From an uncultured Rhodospirillaceae bacterium (GTDB lineage: Bacteria; Pseudomonadota; Alphaproteobacteria; Rhodospirillales; Casp-alpha2): 6,458 nucleotides of DNA. A program made the position numbers and the translations under genes. The stretch's first letter is position 1. Each line of letters begins with the position of its first letter. The notes under the pieces are model-generated. The model did no database searches. It was given only the letters and a program-made list of their open reading frames with translations, and was not told the origin of the DNA. This document shows, piece by piece, positions 1-5,869 of the stretch. The stretch spans positions 1-6,458 of the forward strand of contig CAJWVP010000176.1 of NCBI GenBank assembly GCA_913048145.1. Direction: 5' to 3'.

Positions 1-924
1 CTGCTGCAACGTCCCGATGACAGCGGCGCACATACCGACTGGGCGCTCACGCCAACGGCGCCCAATTGGGCGCGCACCTGGATCAATCATTGGCAACCGG
101 GAGAAGCCGGCGCCCGCGCCCGGTTGACGGCGTTTCTGGACGAAGACGTCGAGACCTATAGCCGGGACCGGGACCGTCCCGATTTACCGGCCACTTCCCG
201 CCTCTCGCCGCATCTTCACTTTGGCGAGATATCACCCCGCCAGGTTCATGCCGCGGTCAAAATCCACGCCGGCCTCAAACCGATGCTCGCCTCCGGCACG
301 GAGAAATTCATGAGCGAAGTGGGTTGGCGCGAGTTTTCTCATCACCTACTTTATCACTTCCCCACCATGGCCACCGAAAACTGGCGCCCCACCTTCGACG
401 CTTATCCGTGGCTCGACGCGCCACAAGACTTGGATTCATGGCAGCGCGGACAAACAGGCTACCCCTTCATTGATGCCGGCCTACGCGAACTTTGGCAAAC
501 GGGTTTTATGCACAATCGAGTCCGCATGATCGCCGCCAGCTTCCTGGTGAAGCACCTACGGATCCATTGGCGTGAAGGTGAAGCTTGGTTCTGGGATACC
601 TTGGTGGACGCCGACGCTGCGAACAATGCCGCAGGCTGGCAGTGGGTCGCCGGTTCAGGTGCCGACGCTGCACCCTACTTCCGCATCTTCAACCCTATCA
701 CCCAAGGCCAAAGATTTGATCCAAACGGGGAGTACGTGAGACGCTGGTGTCCGGAGCTCGCGGAACTCGACACGAGGTTGATCCATGCCCCTTGGGAAGC
801 CTCACCCATGGAACTTGCGGCGGCGGGCGTCACTTTGGGAGAAACCTATCCCAATCCCATTGTCGATCACGGCGAGGCCAGGGCAGCGGCGCTCGAGGGA
901 TATCGGAGAATCAAGACCGTCTAG
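1..924 (+). CDS. phrB: Deoxyribodipyrimidine (CPD) photolyase, class I; 5' end outside window
   Basis: This is the C-terminal 307 residues of a class I photolyase, the FAD enzyme that uses blue light to split cyclobutane pyrimidine dimers in DNA. The frame is open from base 1, so the gene starts upstream; family members are about 470-480 residues, so roughly a third (the antenna-binding N-terminal domain) is missing. Counting codons from base 1, the FAD-binding stretch TSRLSPHLHFGEISPRQV is at 65-82, and the dimer-contacting E106 and W109 lie in EVGWREF. The electron-transfer Trp triad is complete: W137, W190 and W213 have the 53- and 23-residue spacing of E. coli W306/W359/W382. N209 aligns with the flavin-N5 Asn (E. 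coli N378). DAAPYFRIFNP follows, and the C-terminus is intact. It should be a functional CPD photolyase. A (6-4) photolyase or cryptochrome is less likely given the close match to the E. coli-type pattern. An internal TTG at 124 is not the start. Confidence 0.95.
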   Translation: MLQRPDDSGAHTDWALTPTAPNWARTWINHWQPGEAGARARLTAFLDEDVETYSRDRDRPDLPATSRLSPHLHFGEISPRQVHAAVKIHAGLKPMLASGTEKFMSEVGWREFSHHLLYHFPTMATENWRPTFDAYPWLDAPQDLDSWQRGQTGYPFIDAGLRELWQTGFMHNRVRMIAASFLVKHLRIHWREGEAWFWDTLVDADAANNAAGWQWVAGSGADAAPYFRIFNPITQGQRFDPNGEYVRRWCPELAELDTRLIHAPWEASPMELAAAGVTLGETYPNPIVDHGEARAAALEGYRRIKTV

Positions 925-944
925 CGATCAAGTGATCAAAAGCC

Positions 945-986
945 TTCGAATTCTGAACTCGGATGTGCTTTACATCTCAATTCGAA
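945..986. repeat. 8-bp inverted repeat with nested stem
   Basis: TTCGAATT (945-952) is exactly inverted as AATTCGAA (979-986). Inside it, GATGT (962-966) pairs with ACATC (972-976) around a 5-base loop. It lies just downstream of the photolyase stop. It has no T-run, so it is not a standard terminator. It could be an RNA fold or a protein-binding site, or chance. Confidence 0.35.
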
Positions 987-1035
987 CGCGCCAAGGATCC
1001 GGGCTTTATCTTCTTGTATTGCGCCGCCAGTTTCG

Positions 1036-1070
1036 ACCCACCCAAACGGTTAAGCCGTGCGTGGGTGGGT
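1036..1070. repeat. 9-bp perfect GC-rich inverted repeat (hairpin)
   Basis: ACCCACCCA (1036-1044) is perfectly inverted as TGGGTGGGT (1062-1070), with a 17-base interior that holds a second small stem, ACGG (1046-1049) with CCGT (1055-1058), around loop TTAAG. This is the strongest fold in the gap. The sequence after it is AACAATTTTG, so there is only a weak, offset T-run. It may be an imperfect terminator for the photolyase transcript, about 110 bases past its stop, or a regulatory stem. Confidence 0.5.
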
Positions 1071-1177
1071 AACAATTTTGTTATCTCAACGGATCGCAAA
1101 CAGACCTTTCAGCCTGAAGATATCCTTTTCCTCGAACGCGTCTCTTAATTTGGACGCAGACGATGTTCTTCCATCAT

Positions 1178-1195
1178 AACTTGGGTTACCCAGTT
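1178..1195. repeat. Near-palindrome upstream of the thioredoxin-fold gene
   Basis: AACTTGGGTTACCCAGTT is a near-perfect palindrome. The core TGGGT-T-ACCCA (1182-1192) is exact, and the arms AACT/AGTT match apart from one extra T on the left. It sits about 140 bases before the 1332 start and has the size and symmetry of a dimeric repressor operator. No specific regulator family is recognised. Confidence 0.3.
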
Positions 1196-1317
1196 CGGGG
1201 AAAAGTTGCAAAAAAATCGAGTTATTTTGGTCAAAAATTCTGATCCAACGACCAAGCTTGGCCGAACCACGCCGCTCGGTCTAGGCTGCGGCCCAACAGA
1301 ATACCCATTGTCCACAT

Positions 1318-1325
1318 GGAAGGAG
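1318..1325 (+). promoter_or_regulatory. Strong Shine-Dalgarno that fixes the start at 1332
   Basis: GGAAGGAG ends 6 bases before the ATG at 1332. This is a near-ideal ribosome site. It selects that ATG over an in-frame TTG at 1206, whose 42-residue extension has no family similarity that I recognise. Confidence 0.8.
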
Positions 1326-1331
1326 CGTCCC

Positions 1332-1949
1332 ATGGCCGCACCAATGCCTCCCGCCCCCGTCGGCTTGAAGCTAACACAGGCCCCGAATCCTACCGTTGTG
1401 GTGGAGATGTTTCATGACGTCTGCTGTCCCTTTTCGAAAAAAATGTACGATACGGTGGACGGCGGCGTCTTGCCTGCGTTGGCGGACAAGGGTTTATCAG
1501 ATCAGATTGATTTCGTATGGCAATCGGTGCCGCAGCCCTGGCACGCACAAAGCTGTCTCATGCACGACGCGGTCATGGCCGCCTTTCTCGTTGACGCGCG
1601 CCGGATCGGCGATTACCTGAGCAGCGTTTTCGCCCAACAAACTGATTTCTTCGACGACACCACCAAGGACAAATCGCGGATGGAAATCTACGCTCGTATG
1701 GCAGCCATCGGCAGGCAATGCGGATACAACCCCGATGCCATCTCGGCAAAGTTGAGCCTAGAGGGTGTGCATGGCAACGGCGGCCTGGGGGACGTCACCC
1801 AAATGCACAAGTGGTCGGTCAAGTACCACCGTGGCCGCGGCGTGCATGTGACACCTACAGTATTCATCAACGGATTGGAGGCTAACGACGTTTCTTCTGA
1901 ATGGACGTCTGACGAATGGATGGCGAAGCTCGAGCTAATGGTGGCTTGA
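1332..1949 (+). CDS. Thioredoxin-fold (DsbA-like) protein with CPFS active site
   Basis: This is a 205-residue thioredoxin-fold protein, probably a thiol oxidoreductase or glutathione/thiol-handling enzyme; its substrate is unknown. After a Pro/Ala-rich N-terminus (1-20), strand TVVVEMFHD (21-29) leads to C31-C32-P33-F34-S35 at the position of the redox CxxC. A long, mostly helical insert follows (about 45-165), as in the DsbA/Thioredoxin_4 group. VTPTVFING (173-181) supplies the cis-proline loop (P175) and the next strand. The resolving Cys is replaced by Ser, so classical dithiol oxidation would need C31 or C130 or a monothiol mechanism. There is no signal peptide or membrane segment, so it is probably cytoplasmic. 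The metallophosphoesterase starts 31 bases downstream on the same strand and is probably co-transcribed. The fold is well supported; the exact function is not. Confidence 0.8.
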   Translation: MAAPMPPAPVGLKLTQAPNPTVVVEMFHDVCCPFSKKMYDTVDGGVLPALADKGLSDQIDFVWQSVPQPWHAQSCLMHDAVMAAFLVDARRIGDYLSSVFAQQTDFFDDTTKDKSRMEIYARMAAIGRQCGYNPDAISAKLSLEGVHGNGGLGDVTQMHKWSVKYHRGRGVHVTPTVFINGLEANDVSSEWTSDEWMAKLELMVA

Positions 1950-1980
1950 AGCAAACTGGAAACATTCCCACTTTTTCGCC

Positions 1981-3195
1981 ATGCCTCCAACTTCCCCTGA
2001 CGCTGGACCACCGCTCGACGCCGCCAAAGTCTGCGGCGATATCGCTTCAAAAAAACGAACCCGCCGGTTTGCCCATAAGGCATTCCAGGTATTTCTAGTC
2101 GGCCACCTGTATATTGGGTTGCGCCTGATCCCTGATCTGGAGTTCGGCCGGGAAACCGACCTTGCAGCGTTAGCTTTCCTTACCCTCACCAATATCCTGA
2201 TCCCTTACGGCACCATGGCGCGCCGCTTTGTCGCCGACCCGGAAATAGTCGACCGCCTAGTCTGGGCCGGCGGATTGACTATGGGCTGGTTCTCGAGCCT
2301 TCTGGTCCTAACGATCCTGCGCGATGTGGCCCTGTTAATCCCAGCTTCGGCGCCATGGCGCGGGGACAGCGTATTATGGGTGATTGTTGCCGCCCTCACC
2401 GTCACGATCATCGGATTTGTTAACGCCCGTATGACAGCACGAGTAAAGTATGTGGATATTCCGATTACCGGACTACCGGACGCTCTCAACGGCTTTACCA
2501 TCGCCCAGATTACGGACGTCCACGTCGGTCCCACTATTAAGGGCGATTATGTTCGCCGGATCGTTAGGCGGGTCAACAATCTGACAGTGGACGCGGTGGC
2601 CATCACCGGCGACGTGGTCGACAATACAGTCGATATTCTGACGGACCACACGGCTCCACTTGCTGAGTTGAGGGCCCGTCACGGCTGTTTTGTCGTCACC
2701 GGAAACCACGAATACTACTCTGGGGCCGACGATTGGATGACCGAATTCCGGAGATTAGGCCTGAAAACGCTGACCGATGAACACGTAGTCATCAACCATA
2801 ACGGAGCACAATTGGTTATTGCTGGCGTTAACGACTATTCGGCAATCAGCCGCAACCCGAACGAGACCAGCCCGGAGCTGCACGGTAGCAACCCGGCAAA
2901 AGCTCTAGACGGCAGTCCCAACGATGCGCCCAAGGTCCTACTAGCCCATCAGCCACGCTCAGCAACCGCGGCGGCGGAAGCGGGCTTCGACCTGCAACTG
3001 TCTGGCCATACTCATGGCGGCCAGTTCTGGCCGTGGAATCTATTCGTACGCATGCAGCAGCCGTACACGGCGGGATTGTGCCGGTTAAACAAACTCTGGG
3101 TCTACACGAGCCGAGGAACCGGCTATTGGGGCCCGCCAAAACGGTTTGGCGCCCCGTCGGAAATCACCTTGATCCGTCTTATTCCGACAGGCTAA
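1981..3195 (+). CDS. Membrane-anchored calcineurin-like metallophosphoesterase
   Basis: This is a 404-residue dinuclear-metal phosphoesterase of the YkuE/YaeI-like group. The basic N-terminus (KKRTRR, 24-29) is followed by four likely membrane segments at about 34-50, 61-80, 94-120 and 131-148. The catalytic domain starts near 155 and carries the full metal set: DVH (179-181), GDVVD (210-214), GNHE (241-244), AHQP with H323, and GHTHGGQ (342-348). It ends with the typical YTSRGTGYWGPPKRFGAPSEITLIRL-like tail (375-400). All metal ligands are present, so it should be active. Relatives act on phosphodiesters, including membrane phospholipid intermediates, but the substrate here cannot be read from sequence. 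ATG 1981 is the first possible start, since a stop lies in frame at 1936. It lacks a clear Shine-Dalgarno, which suggests coupling to the gene 31 bases upstream. A hairpin terminator follows directly. Confidence 0.92.
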   Translation: MPPTSPDAGPPLDAAKVCGDIASKKRTRRFAHKAFQVFLVGHLYIGLRLIPDLEFGRETDLAALAFLTLTNILIPYGTMARRFVADPEIVDRLVWAGGLTMGWFSSLLVLTILRDVALLIPASAPWRGDSVLWVIVAALTVTIIGFVNARMTARVKYVDIPITGLPDALNGFTIAQITDVHVGPTIKGDYVRRIVRRVNNLTVDAVAITGDVVDNTVDILTDHTAPLAELRARHGCFVVTGNHEYYSGADDWMTEFRRLGLKTLTDEHVVINHNGAQLVIAGVNDYSAISRNPNETSPELHGSNPAKALDGSPNDAPKVLLAHQPRSATAAAEAGFDLQLSGHTHGGQFWPWNLFVRMQQPYTAGLCRLNKLWVYTSRGTGYWGPPKRFGAPSEITLIRLIPTG

Positions 3196-3221
3196 AAGCC
3201 CCTCAACAGGGGCAACGTTTT
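3194..3221 (+). terminator. Rho-independent terminator after the metallophosphoesterase
   Basis: GCCCCT (3198-3203) pairs perfectly with AGGGGC (3208-3213) around loop CAAC. Four A's precede the stem and AACGTTTT follows it. The hairpin begins right at the TAA stop (3193-3195). The T-run is short and offset by four bases, but position and shape fit termination of the 1332-3195 unit. Confidence 0.6.
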
Positions 3222-3295
3222 ACATGAATTCCTTTGGGCGGGAAATGGTGGGGAAGATCCATAAACCCTCGGCTAAATAGTGGCTATCTGCTTAC

Positions 3296-3318
3296 AGGCA
3301 ATATCCGCAACATTGCCT
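3296..3318. repeat. 7-bp inverted repeat in the intergenic region
   Basis: AGGCAAT (3296-3302) is exactly inverted as ATTGCCT (3312-3318) across a 9-base spacer. It lies about 110 bases upstream of the -35 box at 3427. It could be a regulator site or chance. The rest of the gap from 3222 to 3426 shows no gene that I can support. Confidence 0.3.
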
Positions 3319-3426
3319 ATAACGGCTACTGCTGCGCTGTGAAGGTCTGACCAAAGGTCGTAACGGATCGCACCTAAAAGGCCGTGGACGTTCCATCTGG
3401 TTTACGCCCTCTCCTGCTTGGGGTTT

Positions 3427-3455
3427 TTGAAATGGCCGTGCATGGACCTTAAAAT
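3427..3455 (+). promoter_or_regulatory. Sigma-70-type promoter for the dioxygenase/GMC unit
   Basis: The -35 box TTGAAA (3427-3432) and the -10 box TAAAAT (3450-3455) each match consensus at 5 of 6 positions and are separated by exactly 17 bases. Transcription would start near 3462, leaving a leader of about 46 bases before ATG 3508. A candidate start at 3418 would lie upstream of this promoter, which supports 3508. Confidence 0.65.
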
Positions 3456-3507
3456 ATTTCCTCGCCAGCTTAGGTTAGAGATTTTTGCTAGTGGTAAGGT
3501 CGTATCA

Positions 3508-4110
3508 ATGCGTTCCGTGGCTCCTCTTTCCCCCACCTTCGCAGCAGAAATTGAGGGTCTCGATCTGACCCAACCGCTTGATGACCAGATCGGCAATGCC
3601 GTTGCTCAGGCTTTTGAGGCGCATCCCGTTCTGATTTTTCCAAAACAGGATATTGATGATGATCGGCAGATCGCCTTCTCCGAAATTTTTGGTGTATTGG
3701 AGACGACGAAACCAGGGACCGTAGGCACCGGCTCAAAGGTGGTCGTTTTGTCAAACTTCGATTCAGACGGAAACATCGTCACGGATGAAGAGCGCGCCGC
3801 TCTCCCCCCAGTACGCCGGCTATGGTGTTGGATCACGGCGCGGGGGGGATCATTCTATATTGGGGCCCATTACGTCGAGATTGAAGGCATGCCATTCGAT
3901 AAAAGTCGTGCACTTACTGACGAATTGACCAAATTCCCCACCCAGGAACGCTTTATCTACCGACATCATCGGCTTCAACATGACGTGATCATGTGGGACA
4001 ATAGGGTGACCGTGCATCGCGCATCACCTTTCACCAGCACAACGGAAAAGCGCCATATGGTTCGGACCACAATCACCGGCGACACGCCAACTCTCACGAA
4101 CGCGGCCTGA
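3508..4110 (+). CDS. TauD/TfdA-family dioxygenase-like protein with internal deletion (probably inactive)
   Basis: This resembles Fe(II)/2-oxoglutarate dioxygenases of the TauD/TfdA family but has only 200 residues, against about 280-290. The N-terminal part (PLSPTFAAEIEGLDLTQPL to VVVLSNFDSDGNIV, residues 6-91) aligns normally. The C-terminal part resumes at TDEERAALPPV (92-102) and keeps WDNRVTVHRASPF (163-175), with distal iron ligand H170, and RTTITGD with R186, the likely 2-oxoglutarate Arg. The family block between these parts, about 75-80 residues with the WHTD-type HxD iron motif, is absent, and the junction is near base 3780. Iron binding should fail, so this is probably a decaying gene whose frame happens to remain open. 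Residues 103-115, around a seven-G run, also look degraded. ATG 3508 has an AAGGT site 7 bases upstream and lies just after a good promoter. The GMC oxidoreductase follows 10 bases downstream. Confidence 0.8.
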   Translation: MRSVAPLSPTFAAEIEGLDLTQPLDDQIGNAVAQAFEAHPVLIFPKQDIDDDRQIAFSEIFGVLETTKPGTVGTGSKVVVLSNFDSDGNIVTDEERAALPPVRRLWCWITARGGSFYIGAHYVEIEGMPFDKSRALTDELTKFPTQERFIYRHHRLQHDVIMWDNRVTVHRASPFTSTTEKRHMVRTTITGDTPTLTNAA

Positions 4111-4120
4111 TAGCTTTCGC

Positions 4121-5728
4121 ATGGAGGCCAAGGAAACCTTCGACTTCGTTATCGTTGGCGCCGGATCTGCTGGCTGCGTGCTTGCGAACCGATTGACTGA
4201 GGATGGTCGGCACTCGGTAATGGTCTTGGAGGCCGGGGGCTCCGATCGTCATCCCTTTGTCGCCGCACCAGCGGGATTCATCAAGACGATCGATCATCCC
4301 GGATTTAATTGGTGTTTTAAGACGGAACCCAACGCAGCGACAAAAGATCGGGAGATTTTGTTCCCGCGAGGCCGAGTTCTCGGCGGCTCCAGCGCCATCA
4401 ATGGGCACCTTTACGTCCGCGGCCAACCACAGGACTATGACACCTGGGCGCAAGCCGGAAATTTCGGTTGGTCCTATGAGGATGTCCTGCCCTATTTTAA
4501 GAAGTCAGAAACCCGTCCAGAAGGCGACGCGAAGACACGCGGCACCGAAGGACCGGTACACGTGTCGGACATACACGAACGCCACCCCCTTTCCGAAGCT
4601 TTCATTGCCGGCGTCCAATCCCTCGGCATATCAGAGAATCCGGACTATAACGGACGCGTCCAGGAAGGCGTCGCCTACTATCAACGGACTATCCGGAATG
4701 GCACTCGTCATAGTGCTGCCACCGCGTACCTGCGTCCGGTAATACAGCGGCGCAATCTGATCGTGACGTCCGAGGCAATGGTGCAACGGCTAAGCATCGA
4801 AGACGGGCGGTGCACCGGTGTCCTTTACCATCGTCACGGCAGCGCACGATCTGCGCACGCACGCCACTCCGTCATTCTGAGCGCCGGCGCGATCGGCTCA
4901 CCACATTTACTTCAGGTCTCGGGCATTGGTCCGGGCACCCTGTTGCAAACCCTGGGGATCCCCGTGGTTCACGAACTTCCCGGGGTGGGTGAAAATCTCC
5001 GTGATCACTTCGCCGTCCGCACAGCTTGCCGCGTGACCCAACCCATCACCTTGAACGAACGCGCCCGGGGCTGGCGATTGGGTTGGGAAATCACCAAATG
5101 GGTCGTGGCCCGCCGTGGATTGCTAGCCTTCAGCCCCGCACACGTGGCTGTGTTTCATCGATCCGCCGACCATTTGGAGACGCCGGACCTGCAATTCGTC
5201 TTCACACCGGCCAGCTACAGCGACGGCATGATCGGACAGTTGCAGCAATTCCCCGGCATGACAGCGGGTGTGTGGCAGATGCGCCCAGAAAGCCGGGGCT
5301 ATGTCCGAGCCCGGACGCCAAACCCAGACGATGCGCCAGCCATCCAACCCAATTACCTCGACGCCCCGGAGGACCAACGGGCCATCGTCTCCGGCCTGCA
5401 ATGGAGCCGACGGTTCATGCAGACGGACGCTATGTCACCGTACATGGCCGAGGAGACCCTGCCAGGACCGGATGTGGTGGATCAAGCCGCCTTACTGGAC
5501 TATGCCCAGGCCCGCGGCGCCACCGTCTACCACGCCATGGGGACCTGCCGGATGGGAATTGATCCCATGGCCGTCGTGGACCGGGAACTGCGTGTCCACG
5601 GCATCAAGGGGCTTCGGGTCATAGACGCGTCGGTAATGCCGACCATGCCATCAGCGAACACCAATGCGGCAACACTGATGATTGCTGAGAAAGGCGCGGA
5701 CATAATCCGTCAATCAATCCAGTCCTAA
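4121..5728 (+). CDS. GMC-family FAD oxidoreductase (choline dehydrogenase-like)
   Basis: This is a full-length 535-residue glucose-methanol-choline oxidoreductase, which oxidises an alcohol to an aldehyde or ketone using FAD. The FAD Rossmann motif VGAGSAG is at 12-18 and E37 ends the second strand (LEAGG). GMC signature 1, GRVLGGSSAINGHLYVRG, is at 84-101, and signature 2, GAIGSPHLLQVSGIGP, at 256-271. The catalytic His is H471 in VYHAMGTCRMG, with the partner Asn in SANTNAA (513-515), followed by the FAD-contacting IAEKGAD. All key residues are present, so it should be active. There is no signal peptide, so it is probably cytoplasmic. The substrate is unknown: choline is the best-known relative, but the family is broad and no betaine genes are adjacent. 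Its ATG, 10 bases after the dioxygenase-like stop, has no clear Shine-Dalgarno, suggesting coupling and dependence on the 3427 promoter. Confidence 0.93.
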   Translation: MEAKETFDFVIVGAGSAGCVLANRLTEDGRHSVMVLEAGGSDRHPFVAAPAGFIKTIDHPGFNWCFKTEPNAATKDREILFPRGRVLGGSSAINGHLYVRGQPQDYDTWAQAGNFGWSYEDVLPYFKKSETRPEGDAKTRGTEGPVHVSDIHERHPLSEAFIAGVQSLGISENPDYNGRVQEGVAYYQRTIRNGTRHSAATAYLRPVIQRRNLIVTSEAMVQRLSIEDGRCTGVLYHRHGSARSAHARHSVILSAGAIGSPHLLQVSGIGPGTLLQTLGIPVVHELPGVGENLRDHFAVRTACRVTQPITLNERARGWRLGWEITKWVVARRGLLAFSPAHVAVFHRSADHLETPDLQFVFTPASYSDGMIGQLQQFPGMTAGVWQMRPESRGYVRARTPNPDDAPAIQPNYLDAPEDQRAIVSGLQWSRRFMQTDAMSPYMAEETLPGPDVVDQAALLDYAQARGATVYHAMGTCRMGIDPMAVVDRELRVHGIKGLRVIDASVMPTMPSANTNAATLMIAEKGADIIRQSIQS

Positions 5729-5753
5729 TTCGGCTATCCTTCGCCGGCCCAGC

Positions 5754-5765
5754 GCGCGGCCGCGC
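5754..5765. repeat. 12-bp perfect GC palindrome between convergent genes
   Basis: GCGCGGCCGCGC reads the same on both strands and sits 25 bases past the GMC stop. It has no spacer or T-run and so does not look like a terminator. It may be chance in GC-rich DNA or a binding site. Confidence 0.4.
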
Positions 5766-5779
5766 AATCGATCAACGTC

Positions 5780-5801
5780 AAAATTCTGTCCACCGAGACA
5801 G
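5780..5801 (-). terminator. Possible weak terminator for the minus-strand hydrolase
   Basis: Read on the minus strand, CTGTC (5801-5797) pairs with GACAG (5790-5786) around a 6-base loop and is followed by AATTTT. It lies about 70 bases past the minus-strand stop at 5870. The stem is only 5 bp, so this is tentative. Confidence 0.3.
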
Positions 5802-5869
5802 TCAGAAAGGCGATCAGGCCATCTAGGATGGCTATGATCGTCGGGAGCTGGGCATTGCAGGATATGGCC

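Larger units (their letters stand above)
925..1331. other. Non-coding gap with several inverted repeats
   Basis: About 400 bases separate the photolyase stop from the next start, and I found no convincing gene here. Short open frames exist but have no ribosome site and no recognisable protein. The gap is lower in GC than its flanks, especially around 1200-1240 (A- and T-runs). It holds inverted repeats at 945-986, 1036-1070 and 1178-1195, plus a 5-bp one at 1138-1157 (GCGTC/GACGC). It should contain the photolyase terminator and the promoter of the 1332 gene, but I could not find a good -35/-10 pair. Confidence 0.6.

Noticed and set aside
982..1140. Direct repeat TCGAACGCG at 982-990 and 1132-1140
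   Set aside because: A single 9-base repeat over 400 bases is close to chance, with no further copies or flanking similarity.
963..1148. A 61-residue open frame in the gap after the photolyase
   Set aside because: It runs through the strong inverted repeat at 1036-1070, has no Shine-Dalgarno and no recognisable family.
1206..1331. A 42-residue N-terminal extension of the thioredoxin-fold gene from TTG 1206
   Set aside because: A strong GGAAGGAG site sits just before ATG 1332, and the extension comes from A-rich intergenic sequence with no recognisable content.
1688..2083. A 131-residue open frame on the minus strand across the thioredoxin/phosphoesterase junction
   Set aside because: It is antisense to two well-supported genes, its composition is typical of an antisense frame in GC-rich DNA, and it contains no known motif.
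3418..3507. A 30-residue N-terminal extension of the dioxygenase-like gene from TTG 3418
   Set aside because: It overlaps the promoter at 3427-3455, shows no family similarity and has no ribosome site; ATG 3508 begins at the usual family N-terminus.
4094..4453. A 119-residue minus-strand frame opposite the start of the GMC gene
   Set aside because: It overlaps the FAD-binding coding region antisense and has no recognisable domain or ribosome site.
5026..5562. A 178-residue open frame inside the GMC gene in another frame
   Set aside because: It is Arg/Pro-rich shadow translation lying wholly inside a gene with intact catalytic motifs.
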